Below, piece by piece: positions 1 to 6,433 of a stretch of 7,705 nt of DNA. Every line of letters begins with the position of its first letter. Position 1 is the stretch's first letter. The position numbers were made by a program, and so were the translations under genes. The notes beneath the pieces were generated by a model. It was given only the letters and a program-made list of their open reading frames with translations, ran no database searches and was not told the DNA's origin. This DNA comes from an uncultured Mucispirillum sp. (GTDB lineage: Bacteria; Chrysiogenota; Deferribacteres; Deferribacterales; Mucispirillaceae), in NCBI GenBank assembly GCA_947177675.1, contig CAMWVK010000056.1, forward strand, positions 1 through 7,705. Direction: 5' to 3'.

Positions 1-1004
1 GCTTTAATATTACAGTTATTCGTGCTTCCATTTTTGCTTCATTTATTATGACAGCTTATGTTTTTGATTTAAGAGTAGATTCTAAAAAATTTATTTTATT
101 TATTGCAGGTTTATTTTTACTTGTATCACCTGCATCTATTAATGATATTTCATTTTTAATGTCTTTTGGTGCTGTTTTTGGTATTATATACCTTATGAAA
201 TCTGGCTGTGGTGTTATTAAAACTGCAATCATTACTGGAACTGCTGCCACATTAATTACTGCACCGCTTTCTATGTATGTTTTTGGCACAACCAACCATT
301 TAAGTATATTATCTACAATGATTATTTCACCAGTAATATATCTGCATATACTATTTTCAATATTTGCCTTAATTGCTCCAAATACAGCAGCCGCTCCACT
401 TTTAATAGTAGAAACTTTATCAAACAATATGGTATATTTTATTGCTAAAATAACATATTTCAGCTTTATTTTTAAAACTATCCCTTTTTATATAATGGCT
501 TTTACTATATTTTTCACAGTTTGGACTCTCTTTTTGACGGGCAGGAAAAAGCTGCTGTCTCTTTTAAGTCTTTTAATTATTTTCTATCCTGCAGAAAATC
601 CGCCAAAATATTTCTTTCCAGATATTTCTTCGCGAGATAAAGGGTTTATTATTTTTGCAGATGGTAAGAAAGAAATATTTTATCAGGGCAGTGAAACTGG
701 ATTTCGCTATAATTTTATGCCAGCAGCTGCAAAATATGGTATAAAAGTATTTGATTACGGTTCTATAACTGTTTTTGGCGGTAAAAATAACTTTATAAAG
801 ATAAAAAACACTGGAAAAGATAACTTTACTAACCTGTGTTTTAATAAATATAATAAACAATGCAGTTATTTTTATCATACTCGTTCTAATTCTATAAATT
901 ATGAAGACATTCATGATAATATCACTCATATTATCTGGAAAAATAATATAAGTGATAAATCTATTATAGAAATAAGCAAATCTGGTTCAGTCTGTATAAA
1001 ATAA
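1..1004 (+). CDS. comEC: ComEC/Rec2-family DNA uptake channel protein, 3' part only
   Basis: The reading frame is already open at base 3 and runs without a stop to TAA at 1002-1004, so the true start lies upstream; about 333 residues are visible. ComEC forms the inner-membrane channel that carries single-stranded DNA into the cytoplasm during natural transformation. The recognisable part is the Competence domain: RASIFASFIM, then LFLLVSPASINDISFLMSFG, which matches the family pattern of an Arg-Ala pair, a helix, a conserved Pro, and a Ser-Phe/Leu-Ser-Phe motif. Several hydrophobic helices follow, up to about base 590. The last ~130 residues (bases ~600-1001) are hydrophilic, and no HxHxDH metallo-beta-lactamase motif is present, so this is a short ComEC lacking the usual active C-terminal MBL domain. 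The segment around GFIIFADGKKEIFYQG could be a degenerate remnant of one (inference). The gene converges on the minus-strand operon with 2 bp between stops. An internal ATG at 48 is not the start. Confidence 0.85.
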   Translation, partial: FNITVIRASIFASFIMTAYVFDLRVDSKKFILFIAGLFLLVSPASINDISFLMSFGAVFGIIYLMKSGCGVIKTAIITGTAATLITAPLSMYVFGTTNHLSILSTMIISPVIYLHILFSIFALIAPNTAAAPLLIVETLSNNMVYFIAKITYFSFIFKTIPFYIMAFTIFFTVWTLFLTGRKKLLSLLSLLIIFYPAENPPKYFFPDISSRDKGFIIFADGKKEIFYQGSETGFRYNFMPAAAKYGIKVFDYGSITVFGGKNNFIKIKNTGKDNFTNLCFNKYNKQCSYFYHTRSNSINYEDIHDNITHIIWKNNISDKSIIEISKSGSVCIK

Positions 1005-1006
1005 TT

Positions 1007-2431
1007 CTAAGGAATACATCTGTATATATAAAATGTTTTTTCAAAAGCATTATACGGTGTTACTTTTATAATTTCTAAAGGTATTACAGAGCTGTATTTT
1101 TCCTTTAAAAAGTCAAAAGCATCTTCTTTGCCAAAATATATCCCTTCTTTATTATAATTAAATATGCCGTCAGCTTCATCCCATATTGTATATTGGCTGA
1201 ACCTTGATGGCACATTGATATGAGTTAATGGGTGGCTGGGCAGATAAAAGGTAAGCATTGATGCAGTAGTTAAATGGTCACTGAATATTAAATCATCGTC
1301 TTTAATATATTTTTCAAACTGAACTACAGCTTCTTTATACCCTATAAGCCTTTCTGCTATATTTAAATGAGCAGGAAAAGGCAGCACTGGTGCAAGTTTT
1401 AATATAACAACTAAAACAATGGAAAAAATAATACCATATTTAAATGTTTTTTTCATATTATATTTTGCTACTGCATAACCTATTAATATAATACTTGAAA
1501 TAAATGCAGGAATAATCCAGTTAAGCTCCATTTTTTTGAAAAAGCCTTTATAAAAGAAGAAAAGCATTGGAACAAGGGCTAAAAATACAAAAAACAGCAC
1601 TTCTTTATTACGAAGATAATCTTTAAGCCATAAATATTTTAAAAAAACATAACCAAAAACTGGTGTAGGTATAACAAATAAGCTGCCTAGTATAAAAAGA
1701 ACAAAATCCCAGCCTGCAAAAGTCAAGCCTTGACTTGTTCCATGCTCATACTGAAACTTTATACTTATCCAGTCATGCTGATAATTCCAGTAAACAATAG
1801 GAAAAAGGCAGAGTATTGCAATAACAAGTGAAACCCAAAGTCTGTAATCTTTTAATACATCACGCCTGCATACTAATATATATATAAATACAGCAGCTGG
1901 GAATAAAATACCTGCATATTTACTAAGCATCATAGCACCCACAAGAAAGCCTGATATAATAAAATCTTTTGTCCTGCCATATCTTAAAGCCATAAATGTA
2001 TAATAAAGACCTGCTGCCCAGAACATCATAAGCGGTGAATCTGGTGTAATAAAAACATATCCCATATGCACTGCAGGATTTGCAATAAAAATAAAAAATA
2101 CATACCATGCAGTATTTTTATCTTCATTACTCTGAAATGCTTCTAAACTGACTTTAACAAGATACCATACAGTAACAGACATAGCAATTACAGTAGATAA
2201 GCGAATAGTAAACTCGTTATTTGCTATAATCGTAAATGGATAAATTATCCATGCAACCATACCGGGATGGTCATAATAGCTGAATTCGGGACGCAAAGCC
2301 CATACCCAGTAATATGCTTCATCAAGATAAATGGGCAAAAGTGCATTATAAAGAGCCTGTAAAATGCTGAAAATAATTAATATACCTAAAACTATTCGCT
2401 GGTTTAGATTTATCATACCCAATTTATCCAT
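1007..2431 (-). CDS. GT39 (PMT/ArnT-like) polytopic membrane glycosyltransferase
   Basis: Predicted 474-residue membrane enzyme of the dolichyl-phosphate-mannose mannosyltransferase/ArnT superfamily. Such enzymes take a sugar from a polyprenyl-phosphate donor and attach it to lipid A, LPS or protein on the periplasmic side. The first periplasmic loop shows the family signature: LDEAYYWVW (Asp37-Glu38), then SYYDHPGMVAW (Asp54-His55). A second acidic site, TPDSP (Asp131), and MLSKYAG (~169-174) are also typical. About ten or more hydrophobic helices follow, then a soluble C-terminal part (~390-474). I chose the ATG at 2431 over the upstream in-frame ATGs at 2467-2461 because AGGGA lies 8 nt before it, and the longer form would start with an untypical polar leader inside the GT9 gene. 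The start overlaps the GT9 stop by 8 bp (ATGGATAA), implying translational coupling. Sugar and acceptor cannot be told from sequence; calling it ArnT would be over-specific. Confidence 0.88.
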   Translation of the reverse strand: MDKLGMINLNQRIVLGILIIFSILQALYNALLPIYLDEAYYWVWALRPEFSYYDHPGMVAWIIYPFTIIANNEFTIRLSTVIAMSVTVWYLVKVSLEAFQSNEDKNTAWYVFFIFIANPAVHMGYVFITPDSPLMMFWAAGLYYTFMALRYGRTKDFIISGFLVGAMMLSKYAGILFPAAVFIYILVCRRDVLKDYRLWVSLVIAILCLFPIVYWNYQHDWISIKFQYEHGTSQGLTFAGWDFVLFILGSLFVIPTPVFGYVFLKYLWLKDYLRNKEVLFFVFLALVPMLFFFYKGFFKKMELNWIIPAFISSIILIGYAVAKYNMKKTFKYGIIFSIVLVVILKLAPVLPFPAHLNIAERLIGYKEAVVQFEKYIKDDDLIFSDHLTTASMLTFYLPSHPLTHINVPSRFSQYTIWDEADGIFNYNKEGIYFGKEDAFDFLKEKYSSVIPLEIIKVTPYNAFEKTFYIYRCIP

Positions 2432-3626
2432 TATATTCTTCCCTAAATGCTTTAAACACATCATCAACTGTAATCATCTGCAAACATACATTATCTTTAC
2501 ATGGTGTTTTTCTATGGTTTGCAGCACTAACACAGGGAGAGCATGCAAGGTAAGCATACACTGGTCTTGTTTTTCCAAGAGAGCTGTATAATGCAGGTGT
2601 TTCTGGACCAAAAATAACAATAGTTGGCATACTTGTAACTGCTGCAAAATGTGCAGGACCAGAATCGTTTGTTATCATAATTTTAGATAATTCATATAAA
2701 CCAACAAGCTCAGAAAATTTTACTTCACCTGCAAAGCTGAAACATCTATCTCCGCACTGATTAGCAAGCTGTTCTGCTTCCATTTTCTCATTAGGAGCAC
2801 CAGTAATTAATACATACACATCTTTATATTCTTCTAAAATTTTATTGATTAAATCTTTATATTTATTCTTATCCCACCTTCTCTGTGGTAAAAGCTCGCT
2901 GGCATTAGGGTTTATTAATACGACTTTATCTCCCCTTTTATATTCTGGTATAATCTGCTGTATCTTTGCAGATACTTTTTCTTTTAATTCTTCACTTACT
3001 TCTGCCTTTCTAAGCACTATTTCACTGTCATCTATTTTTGTTTTAGAATAAGGTAATTCTTTTTTATCAGACATAAGAGCATTAACCATAGCTATAAAAT
3101 TTTTAGATATATGTATATGGCTGTTATACAGGACTTTATGAGTAACCATATTGCCTTTATAAAGCCCTTCTCCATGGAAATTATTAAATGCAGCTATGTT
3201 ATCTGCCCCTGCAAAACCTGCTAAAAGCCCAGAATATCGTGAAAATAATTCTAAATCTATTACTGTATCAATTTTTCTTTTTCTTGCCCAGAATAAAAAT
3301 TTCCAAGTATCTTTAATAAGAGAAACAATGCTGTCCGCATTTATTGTCCAAATATTTTTATCTTCTACTGTATTTAAAAGTTGTAATGATGGTTTATTTT
3401 TTTTGAATATTAAAAAAAACAATTCAGCATCAAAAGTTTTTTTGGCTTTCTGCATAGCAGGGTCTACAAGTATTGCACTGCCCATTTCTGAAAGTTCTAT
3501 AAAAAGTATGTTTTTAGGCTTAACATTTTTTTTAGGTCTCAAAAAAATTTTAAAAACAGCTGTGCCAATAAAACAAAGCGGCACTCCAAAATATTTATCT
3601 ACAAATCTCATAGTATCAACTTTCAT
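2424..3626 (-). CDS. GT9 family glycosyltransferase (heptosyltransferase-like, LPS core)
   Basis: A 400-residue GT-B fold protein of the ADP-heptose:LPS heptosyltransferase family, expected to act at the cytoplasmic face of the inner membrane on LPS/LOS core. Residues 1-38 form an N-terminal extension with a hydrophobic patch (14-28) that may hold it at the membrane. The N-domain then begins NILFIELSEMGSAILVDPAM (39-58). The C-domain carries VLINPNASELLPQRRW, the donor-site motif ITNDSGPAHFAA, FGPETPALYSSLG and a cysteine cluster CSPC-x10-C-x4-C, all known in this family. Ser50 sits where WaaC-type enzymes have the catalytic Asp of SSxGD, so the exact reaction may differ. ATG at 3626 is preceded by GGGGAG at 5 nt and lies 1 nt after the upstream gene's stop; the downstream gene overlaps it by 8 bp. 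Family assignment is firm; the sugar donor (ADP-heptose or other) is unknown. Confidence 0.9.
   Translation of the reverse strand: MKVDTMRFVDKYFGVPLCFIGTAVFKIFLRPKKNVKPKNILFIELSEMGSAILVDPAMQKAKKTFDAELFFLIFKKNKPSLQLLNTVEDKNIWTINADSIVSLIKDTWKFLFWARKRKIDTVIDLELFSRYSGLLAGFAGADNIAAFNNFHGEGLYKGNMVTHKVLYNSHIHISKNFIAMVNALMSDKKELPYSKTKIDDSEIVLRKAEVSEELKEKVSAKIQQIIPEYKRGDKVVLINPNASELLPQRRWDKNKYKDLINKILEEYKDVYVLITGAPNEKMEAEQLANQCGDRCFSFAGEVKFSELVGLYELSKIMITNDSGPAHFAAVTSMPTIVIFGPETPALYSSLGKTRPVYAYLACSPCVSAANHRKTPCKDNVCLQMITVDDVFKAFREEYNG
2440..2444 (-). promoter_or_regulatory. Ribosome binding site deciding the GT39 start
   Basis: AGGGA on the minus strand, inside the end of the GT9 gene, lies 8 nt before ATG 2431. 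It favours this start over the in-frame ATGs at 2467-2461 and sets the 8-bp overlap between the two genes. Confidence 0.7.
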
Positions 3627-3627
3627 A

Positions 3628-4551
3628 TTAACTCCCCTTTTTACTGTTTATAAAAAAATATAATCCGAGCAGACCTTGTATTACATAAGTAAATCCAAAA
3701 ATAATGGATATAGATAAAGCAGTTTCCTGAGCAATACCAGAATAACTTAAAAGGCTTACCATACTGACTTCTCTCACACCCCAGCCTGCAAGAGAAATAG
3801 GTATGATTGTAAGCAGTATAACAGGCGGCATTATTACCATAAAAGCATATACTGGCAAGCCTACACCAAAAGCCCTTGCTATCATATACACACCTGCAAA
3901 AGTAAATATATGTATAGATAATGACAAAAAAACTTGTAAAAAAGTTTTTTTAAAATCATTCATAACAGTCCATAATGCTTTTGATGGAACACTTATAATC
4001 TGATAAAATTTAAATCTGTTTAAATATTCTATTTTATGTAAAAACATAAAAACAATAAAGCCAGCGATTCCAGAAAAAGCTATTATATTTAATATATAGT
4101 AGCTTGATTTTGGAAGAAAGCCTTGTGCTGTATTATTAAAAATAAGATTTAAAAGCAAAATGCCTGCAATTCCAAGCCCTCTATCAATGAGAACACCAAC
4201 AAATGCTTCTCTTTTTTTACAGCCAAGCTGTTTTGCTGTATCAATCACTTTAACAGCATCGCCGCCAATAGACGATGGCAGCAGCTGATTAAAAAATATA
4301 CCTCTAAAATAACTTTTAAAATAAAATAAAAATGGAGTTTTGGGAAAATCAAGCTCATTCATTATTATATACCAGCGATATACTGCTATAAATGTGCCTA
4401 ATAATATTAGAATAAATCCTGCAAAGTTATAATCCAGCCGACTGTTAATTAATTCATTATATATTTGAGCAGGACCTGCAATATATATTAAAATAGCAAG
4501 CAAAAGAATACTAACTAAAAGACGAACTGCAAACTTAAACTTTTGCCCCAT
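3628..4551 (-). CDS. UPF0104 / LPG-synthase-TM family integral membrane protein (AglD-like)
   Basis: A 307-residue polytopic membrane protein of the family related to the transmembrane half of lysylphosphatidylglycerol synthase (MprF) and to archaeal AglD. Family motifs are clear: YRW (58-60), YFRGIFFNQLLPSSIGGD (81-98) followed by AVKV, DRGLG (123-127) and PISLAGWGVREVSM (251-264). The conserved Gly-Gly-Asp and the Gly-Trp-Gly-x-Arg-Glu blocks are both intact. About seven to eight hydrophobic helices are visible and there is no catalytic aminoacyl-transferase domain. Members often sit with glycosyltransferases and are thought to move or present lipid-linked intermediates. Here it lies between lptG and a GT9 gene, which supports an envelope-glycolipid role (inference). 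I chose ATG 4551 because GGAGG is 5 nt upstream; in-frame ATGs at 4587 and 4563 lack a comparable site. The stop is 1 nt from the next ATG. Confidence 0.85.
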   Translation of the reverse strand: MGQKFKFAVRLLVSILLLAILIYIAGPAQIYNELINSRLDYNFAGFILILLGTFIAVYRWYIIMNELDFPKTPFLFYFKSYFRGIFFNQLLPSSIGGDAVKVIDTAKQLGCKKREAFVGVLIDRGLGIAGILLLNLIFNNTAQGFLPKSSYYILNIIAFSGIAGFIVFMFLHKIEYLNRFKFYQIISVPSKALWTVMNDFKKTFLQVFLSLSIHIFTFAGVYMIARAFGVGLPVYAFMVIMPPVILLTIIPISLAGWGVREVSMVSLLSYSGIAQETALSISIIFGFTYVIQGLLGLYFFINSKKGS

Positions 4552-4556
4552 CCATT

Positions 4557-4561
4557 CCTCC
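4557..4561 (-). promoter_or_regulatory. Ribosome binding site deciding the UPF0104 gene start
   Basis: GGAGG on the minus strand lies 5 nt before ATG 4551. It is the only strong site nearby, so the two upstream in-frame ATGs (4587 and 4563) are probably not used; the one at 4563 overlaps this site itself. Confidence 0.75.
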
Positions 4562-4575
4562 ATTAAATTACAGAT

Positions 4576-4581
4576 ATTATA
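4576..4581 (-). promoter_or_regulatory. Possible internal -10 box before the UPF0104 gene
   Basis: A perfect TATAAT on the minus strand lies in the 75-nt gap after lptG, 24 nt before ATG 4551. The -35 region at normal spacing (TTATAT, about 4599-4604) is poor. It could give the three downstream genes their own transcription, but TATAAT is common by chance in DNA this AT-rich. Confidence 0.25.
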
Positions 4582-4626
4582 TACCATACTTTATTGATAT
4601 ATAAAAGAGTTTTCTAATTTTAATAT

Positions 4627-5712
4627 TTATTTTGCAAGACTTCTGTAATATATTAAAAATATTCCAATACATAAAAATATTATAATAGGTCCAAATGTTG
4701 CAGCAATTGGTGGAATAATTCCACTTGAACCAAGTGAACGACTGCTGTGCTGAACTAATATAAAAATAAGGGAAATGGAAAATGTAATAGATGCATTTTT
4801 TACAATAGAATAATTTCTTGAAAAATTAATGGATATAGGATAAAGCAAAATAATTAAAACTATTACAGATACTGCATAGGCAAATTTATAATACAAATTA
4901 AGCTCCAGTGTATCAGTATTTATGCCCTTTTCTCTAAAAAGCTGTATTAATGTATTTAATTCTGCAGGTGTATAAACACGGGTATCACCTGTTGATATAG
5001 ATATAAGCCTGTCCCATGAATTATCATTTAATACATTTTTATCAATATATTTAATTTCTGGTGGATTACTTAAAATATTCATCTGTTTAATATTATATGC
5101 AACCCAAATATCCCCTTCTTTGACAAGTTTTTCTATTTTGTTAATATATGTAATTTTACCATTTTTATCTGGTATATATTCATCTACACCATAAATTGTT
5201 TTTTCTGAAATAGAAACAAGAGATATATGTGTAATAACCTGATTCTTATCTAAAAACCATGTGTTATAAAATCCACTGGCATTATTTGATACAGGCATAT
5301 CACGCATAATATTTAACATATTTTCACGGACTACACGCACTTCTGGAATAGCCTTATACTCCATAAATACCATAAAAGAGCTTATAATAACACCAATAAA
5401 AATAAGGGGGACAGAAAGCCTTCCAAGAGAACCGCCTATAACCATATATGCAAGCAGCTCATTACTACGCATAAGTATTATCATAGTAATAATTGTGCTG
5501 ACAGCTACTATCATAGGAACAAGCTGATTAATACCAAGAACTATACCATACGATGCAACAACTATAAAATCAACAGCAGAATATTTATAACCTTCTAGTA
5601 TATTAATATTGCCATAAGCAGAAGAAAGCCACTGAAGCATTATAACAAATAATGATACAATAGCGAAGTTTTTCAAAAATAATTTTAATAAGTACCAGCT
5701 AAATTTATTCAC
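4627..5712 (-). CDS. lptG: LptF/LptG-family LPS export permease, probably LptG
   Basis: A 361-residue YjgP/YjgQ-type permease, about the usual LptG length. With LptF and the ATPase LptB it extracts LPS from the inner membrane and passes it to LptC and LptA. The architecture fits: N-terminal helices at about 16-33, 58-80 and 99-118; a periplasmic beta-jellyroll region at about 120-270; and C-terminal helices at about 273-295, 304-322 and 334-356. The coupling region RSNELLAYMVIGGS (82-95) is the typical Glu-Leu ... Gly-x-Ser segment that contacts LptB. The jellyroll-to-helix linker, TPAELNTLIQLFREKGINTD, is also typical. The start is GTG at 5712 with TAAGG 6 nt upstream. It is the first gene of the minus-strand operon, 75 nt before the next gene. 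No lptF is adjacent. LptG rather than LptF is judged from overall look and is less sure than the family. Confidence 0.87.
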   Translation of the reverse strand: MNKFSWYLLKLFLKNFAIVSLFVIMLQWLSSAYGNINILEGYKYSAVDFIVVASYGIVLGINQLVPMIVAVSTIITMIILMRSNELLAYMVIGGSLGRLSVPLIFIGVIISSFMVFMEYKAIPEVRVVRENMLNIMRDMPVSNNASGFYNTWFLDKNQVITHISLVSISEKTIYGVDEYIPDKNGKITYINKIEKLVKEGDIWVAYNIKQMNILSNPPEIKYIDKNVLNDNSWDRLISISTGDTRVYTPAELNTLIQLFREKGINTDTLELNLYYKFAYAVSVIVLIILLYPISINFSRNYSIVKNASITFSISLIFILVQHSSRSLGSSGIIPPIAATFGPIIIFLCIGIFLIYYRSLAK

Positions 5713-5732
5713 AAATAACCTTACTAAATAGT

Positions 5733-5746
5733 GTATAAATTTATAC
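5733..5746. repeat. 14-bp perfect palindrome over the lptG -10 box
   Basis: GTATAAATTTATAC reads the same on both strands and contains the TATAAA -10 box. It could be an operator, or simply let TATAAA be read in both directions. Function is inferred from position only. Confidence 0.5.
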
Positions 5747-5768
5747 TACAAAAATCATAATAATTCAA
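5740..5768 (-). promoter_or_regulatory. Sigma70-type promoter of the lptG operon
   Basis: On the minus strand, TTGAAT (5768-5763) and TATAAA (5745-5740) are separated by exactly 17 nt, about 28 nt before the GTG start of lptG. This is a good fit to the housekeeping consensus (4/6 and 5/6). The -10 overlaps a 14-bp perfect palindrome. Confidence 0.6.
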
Positions 5769-5773
5769 TTAAA

Positions 5774-5789
5774 AAAGCTGCTAAAATAT
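5774..5789. repeat. 16-bp direct repeat, copy lying between toxin gene and lptG promoter
   Basis: AAAGCTGCTAAAATAT is identical to 6508-6523. On the minus strand it reads as a terminator 3' arm, AGCAGC followed by six T, but no matching 5' arm is next to it. The lptG -35 box begins 5 nt beyond it. Confidence 0.7.
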
Positions 5790-5818
5790 AGAGAATTTAC
5801 CTAAAAAAATTGTACTAA

Positions 5819-5880
5819 GCCACTAGAAGTATTTTATCTGTAAAAGAGTAAATCTATTTTCAGATACTTCGGCACTAGAA
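5819..5880. repeat. Interrupted dyad framed by near-identical decamers, downstream of the toxin gene
   Basis: GCCACTAGAA (5819-5828) and GGCACTAGAA (5871-5880) are direct repeats differing at one base. Inside them, AGAAGT...ATCTG (from 5825) and CAGATACTTC (5861-5870) are inverted, pairing as two 5-bp stems with a 5-nt one-sided bulge and a ~20-nt loop. On the minus strand a T-run (around 5803-5809) follows about 10 nt later, so it may act as a weak terminator for the toxin-antitoxin transcript. It could also be a remnant of a small element end. Confidence 0.4.
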
Positions 5881-5897
5881 AGCTTTTTTATGCTTAA

Positions 5898-6155
5898 TTA
5901 TTCATAATGACCTTTGCAAGAGATAATATATAGTGTTTCATTTTCAATTTTATATACAATCCTGTTTATACTATCAATACGGCGACTCCAATATCCCTGT
6001 AATTCATTTTTTAATGGCTCTGATTTTCCTATACCATTATGACCATTTCTTTCAATATCTTTTATTAAATTATTAACTCTTTTAAGTGTTTTTTTATCTT
6101 GCTGCTGCCAATAGAGATAATCTTCCCACGCTTCATCAAACCATATTTTTTTCAT
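5898..6155 (-). CDS. yoeB: YoeB/Txe-family toxin, ribosome-dependent mRNA endonuclease
   Basis: An 85-residue protein that aligns along its full length with E. coli YoeB (84 aa): KKIWFDEAWEDYLYWQQQDK, SEPLKNELQGYWSRRI, NRIVY and a GHYE end. Residues matching YoeB catalytic Glu46, Arg65, His83 and Tyr84 are all present at the same numbers, so the toxin should be active. YoeB enters the ribosomal A site and cuts mRNA during translation; free toxin arrests growth until its antitoxin is restored. The gene starts 11 nt after the antitoxin stop. The spacer TTGAAATAAAT has no clear Shine-Dalgarno site, so translation probably depends on coupling to the antitoxin, which would keep toxin below antitoxin. 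The partner is a RelB/DinJ-type ribbon-helix-helix protein, not the YefM protein known for E. coli YoeB. Confidence 0.95.
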   Translation of the reverse strand: MKKIWFDEAWEDYLYWQQQDKKTLKRVNNLIKDIERNGHNGIGKSEPLKNELQGYWSRRIDSINRIVYKIENETLYIISCKGHYE

Positions 6156-6166
6156 ATTTATTTCAA

Positions 6167-6421
6167 CTATTCATCTATTAATTTATGTTCTTTTCCTTGA
6201 CCTTGATCAATGGCAGATATTCCCCGTTTTAAATGTTCCATATTTGTTTTAGAATAAAAAGGATCATTTGATATATCAAAAGGAATACGGTTTTCTCTTA
6301 ATACAGTTTTAATAAATATTGATATAGCAGTTGATGTTGTCATACCTACATCATCACAGAATTTATCAAATGCTTGTTTATTTTTCTTATCAATTCTTAC
6401 ACTGATAGTTGAATAATCCAT
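6167..6421 (-). CDS. RelB/DinJ-family ribbon-helix-helix antitoxin
   Basis: An 84-residue antitoxin. Residues 4-45 make the ribbon-helix-helix DNA-binding domain: strand STISVRIDKK, helix KQAFDKFCDDVG, then a turn and helix TTSTAISIFIKTVLREN. Next comes the family hallmark RIPFDI, followed by SNDPFYSKTNMEHLKRGI, the tail expected to wrap and block the toxin. RelB/DinJ proteins neutralise the toxin and, alone or with it, repress their own promoter. ATG 6421 has AGAGGTG just upstream (4 nt gap), a much stronger ribosome site than the toxin has. A 23-bp dyad with 10-bp perfect arms lies 13-35 bp upstream of the start and covers the predicted -10, which is what autoregulation by a dimeric ribbon-helix-helix protein would need. 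The toxin gene follows by 11 nt. Confidence 0.93.
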   Translation of the reverse strand: MDYSTISVRIDKKNKQAFDKFCDDVGMTTSTAISIFIKTVLRENRIPFDISNDPFYSKTNMEHLKRGISAIDQGQGKEHKLIDE

Positions 6422-6433
6422 ATTACACCTCTT

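Noticed and set aside
56..427. 123-codon open frame on the minus strand inside comEC
   Set aside because: It overlaps the well-conserved Competence domain on the plus strand and shows no family features.
573..929. 118-codon minus-strand open frame over the ComEC tail
   Set aside because: The plus frame continues through from a clear ComEC helix region, and the minus product looks like a hydrophobic shadow.
2432..2467. Longer GT39 form starting at ATG 2467
   Set aside because: The extra leader lies within the GT9 coding end, while AGGGA at 8 nt supports ATG 2431.
3196..3663. 155-codon open frame on the plus strand inside the GT9 gene
   Set aside because: It is fully antisense to a gene with clear GT9 motifs, and its translation is a Leu/Ser-rich sequence with no recognisable domain.
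5881..5897. AAGC/GCTT hairpin with T-run near 5880-5895 as a plus-strand terminator
   Set aside because: There is no plus-strand gene upstream to terminate, and the stem is only 4 bp.
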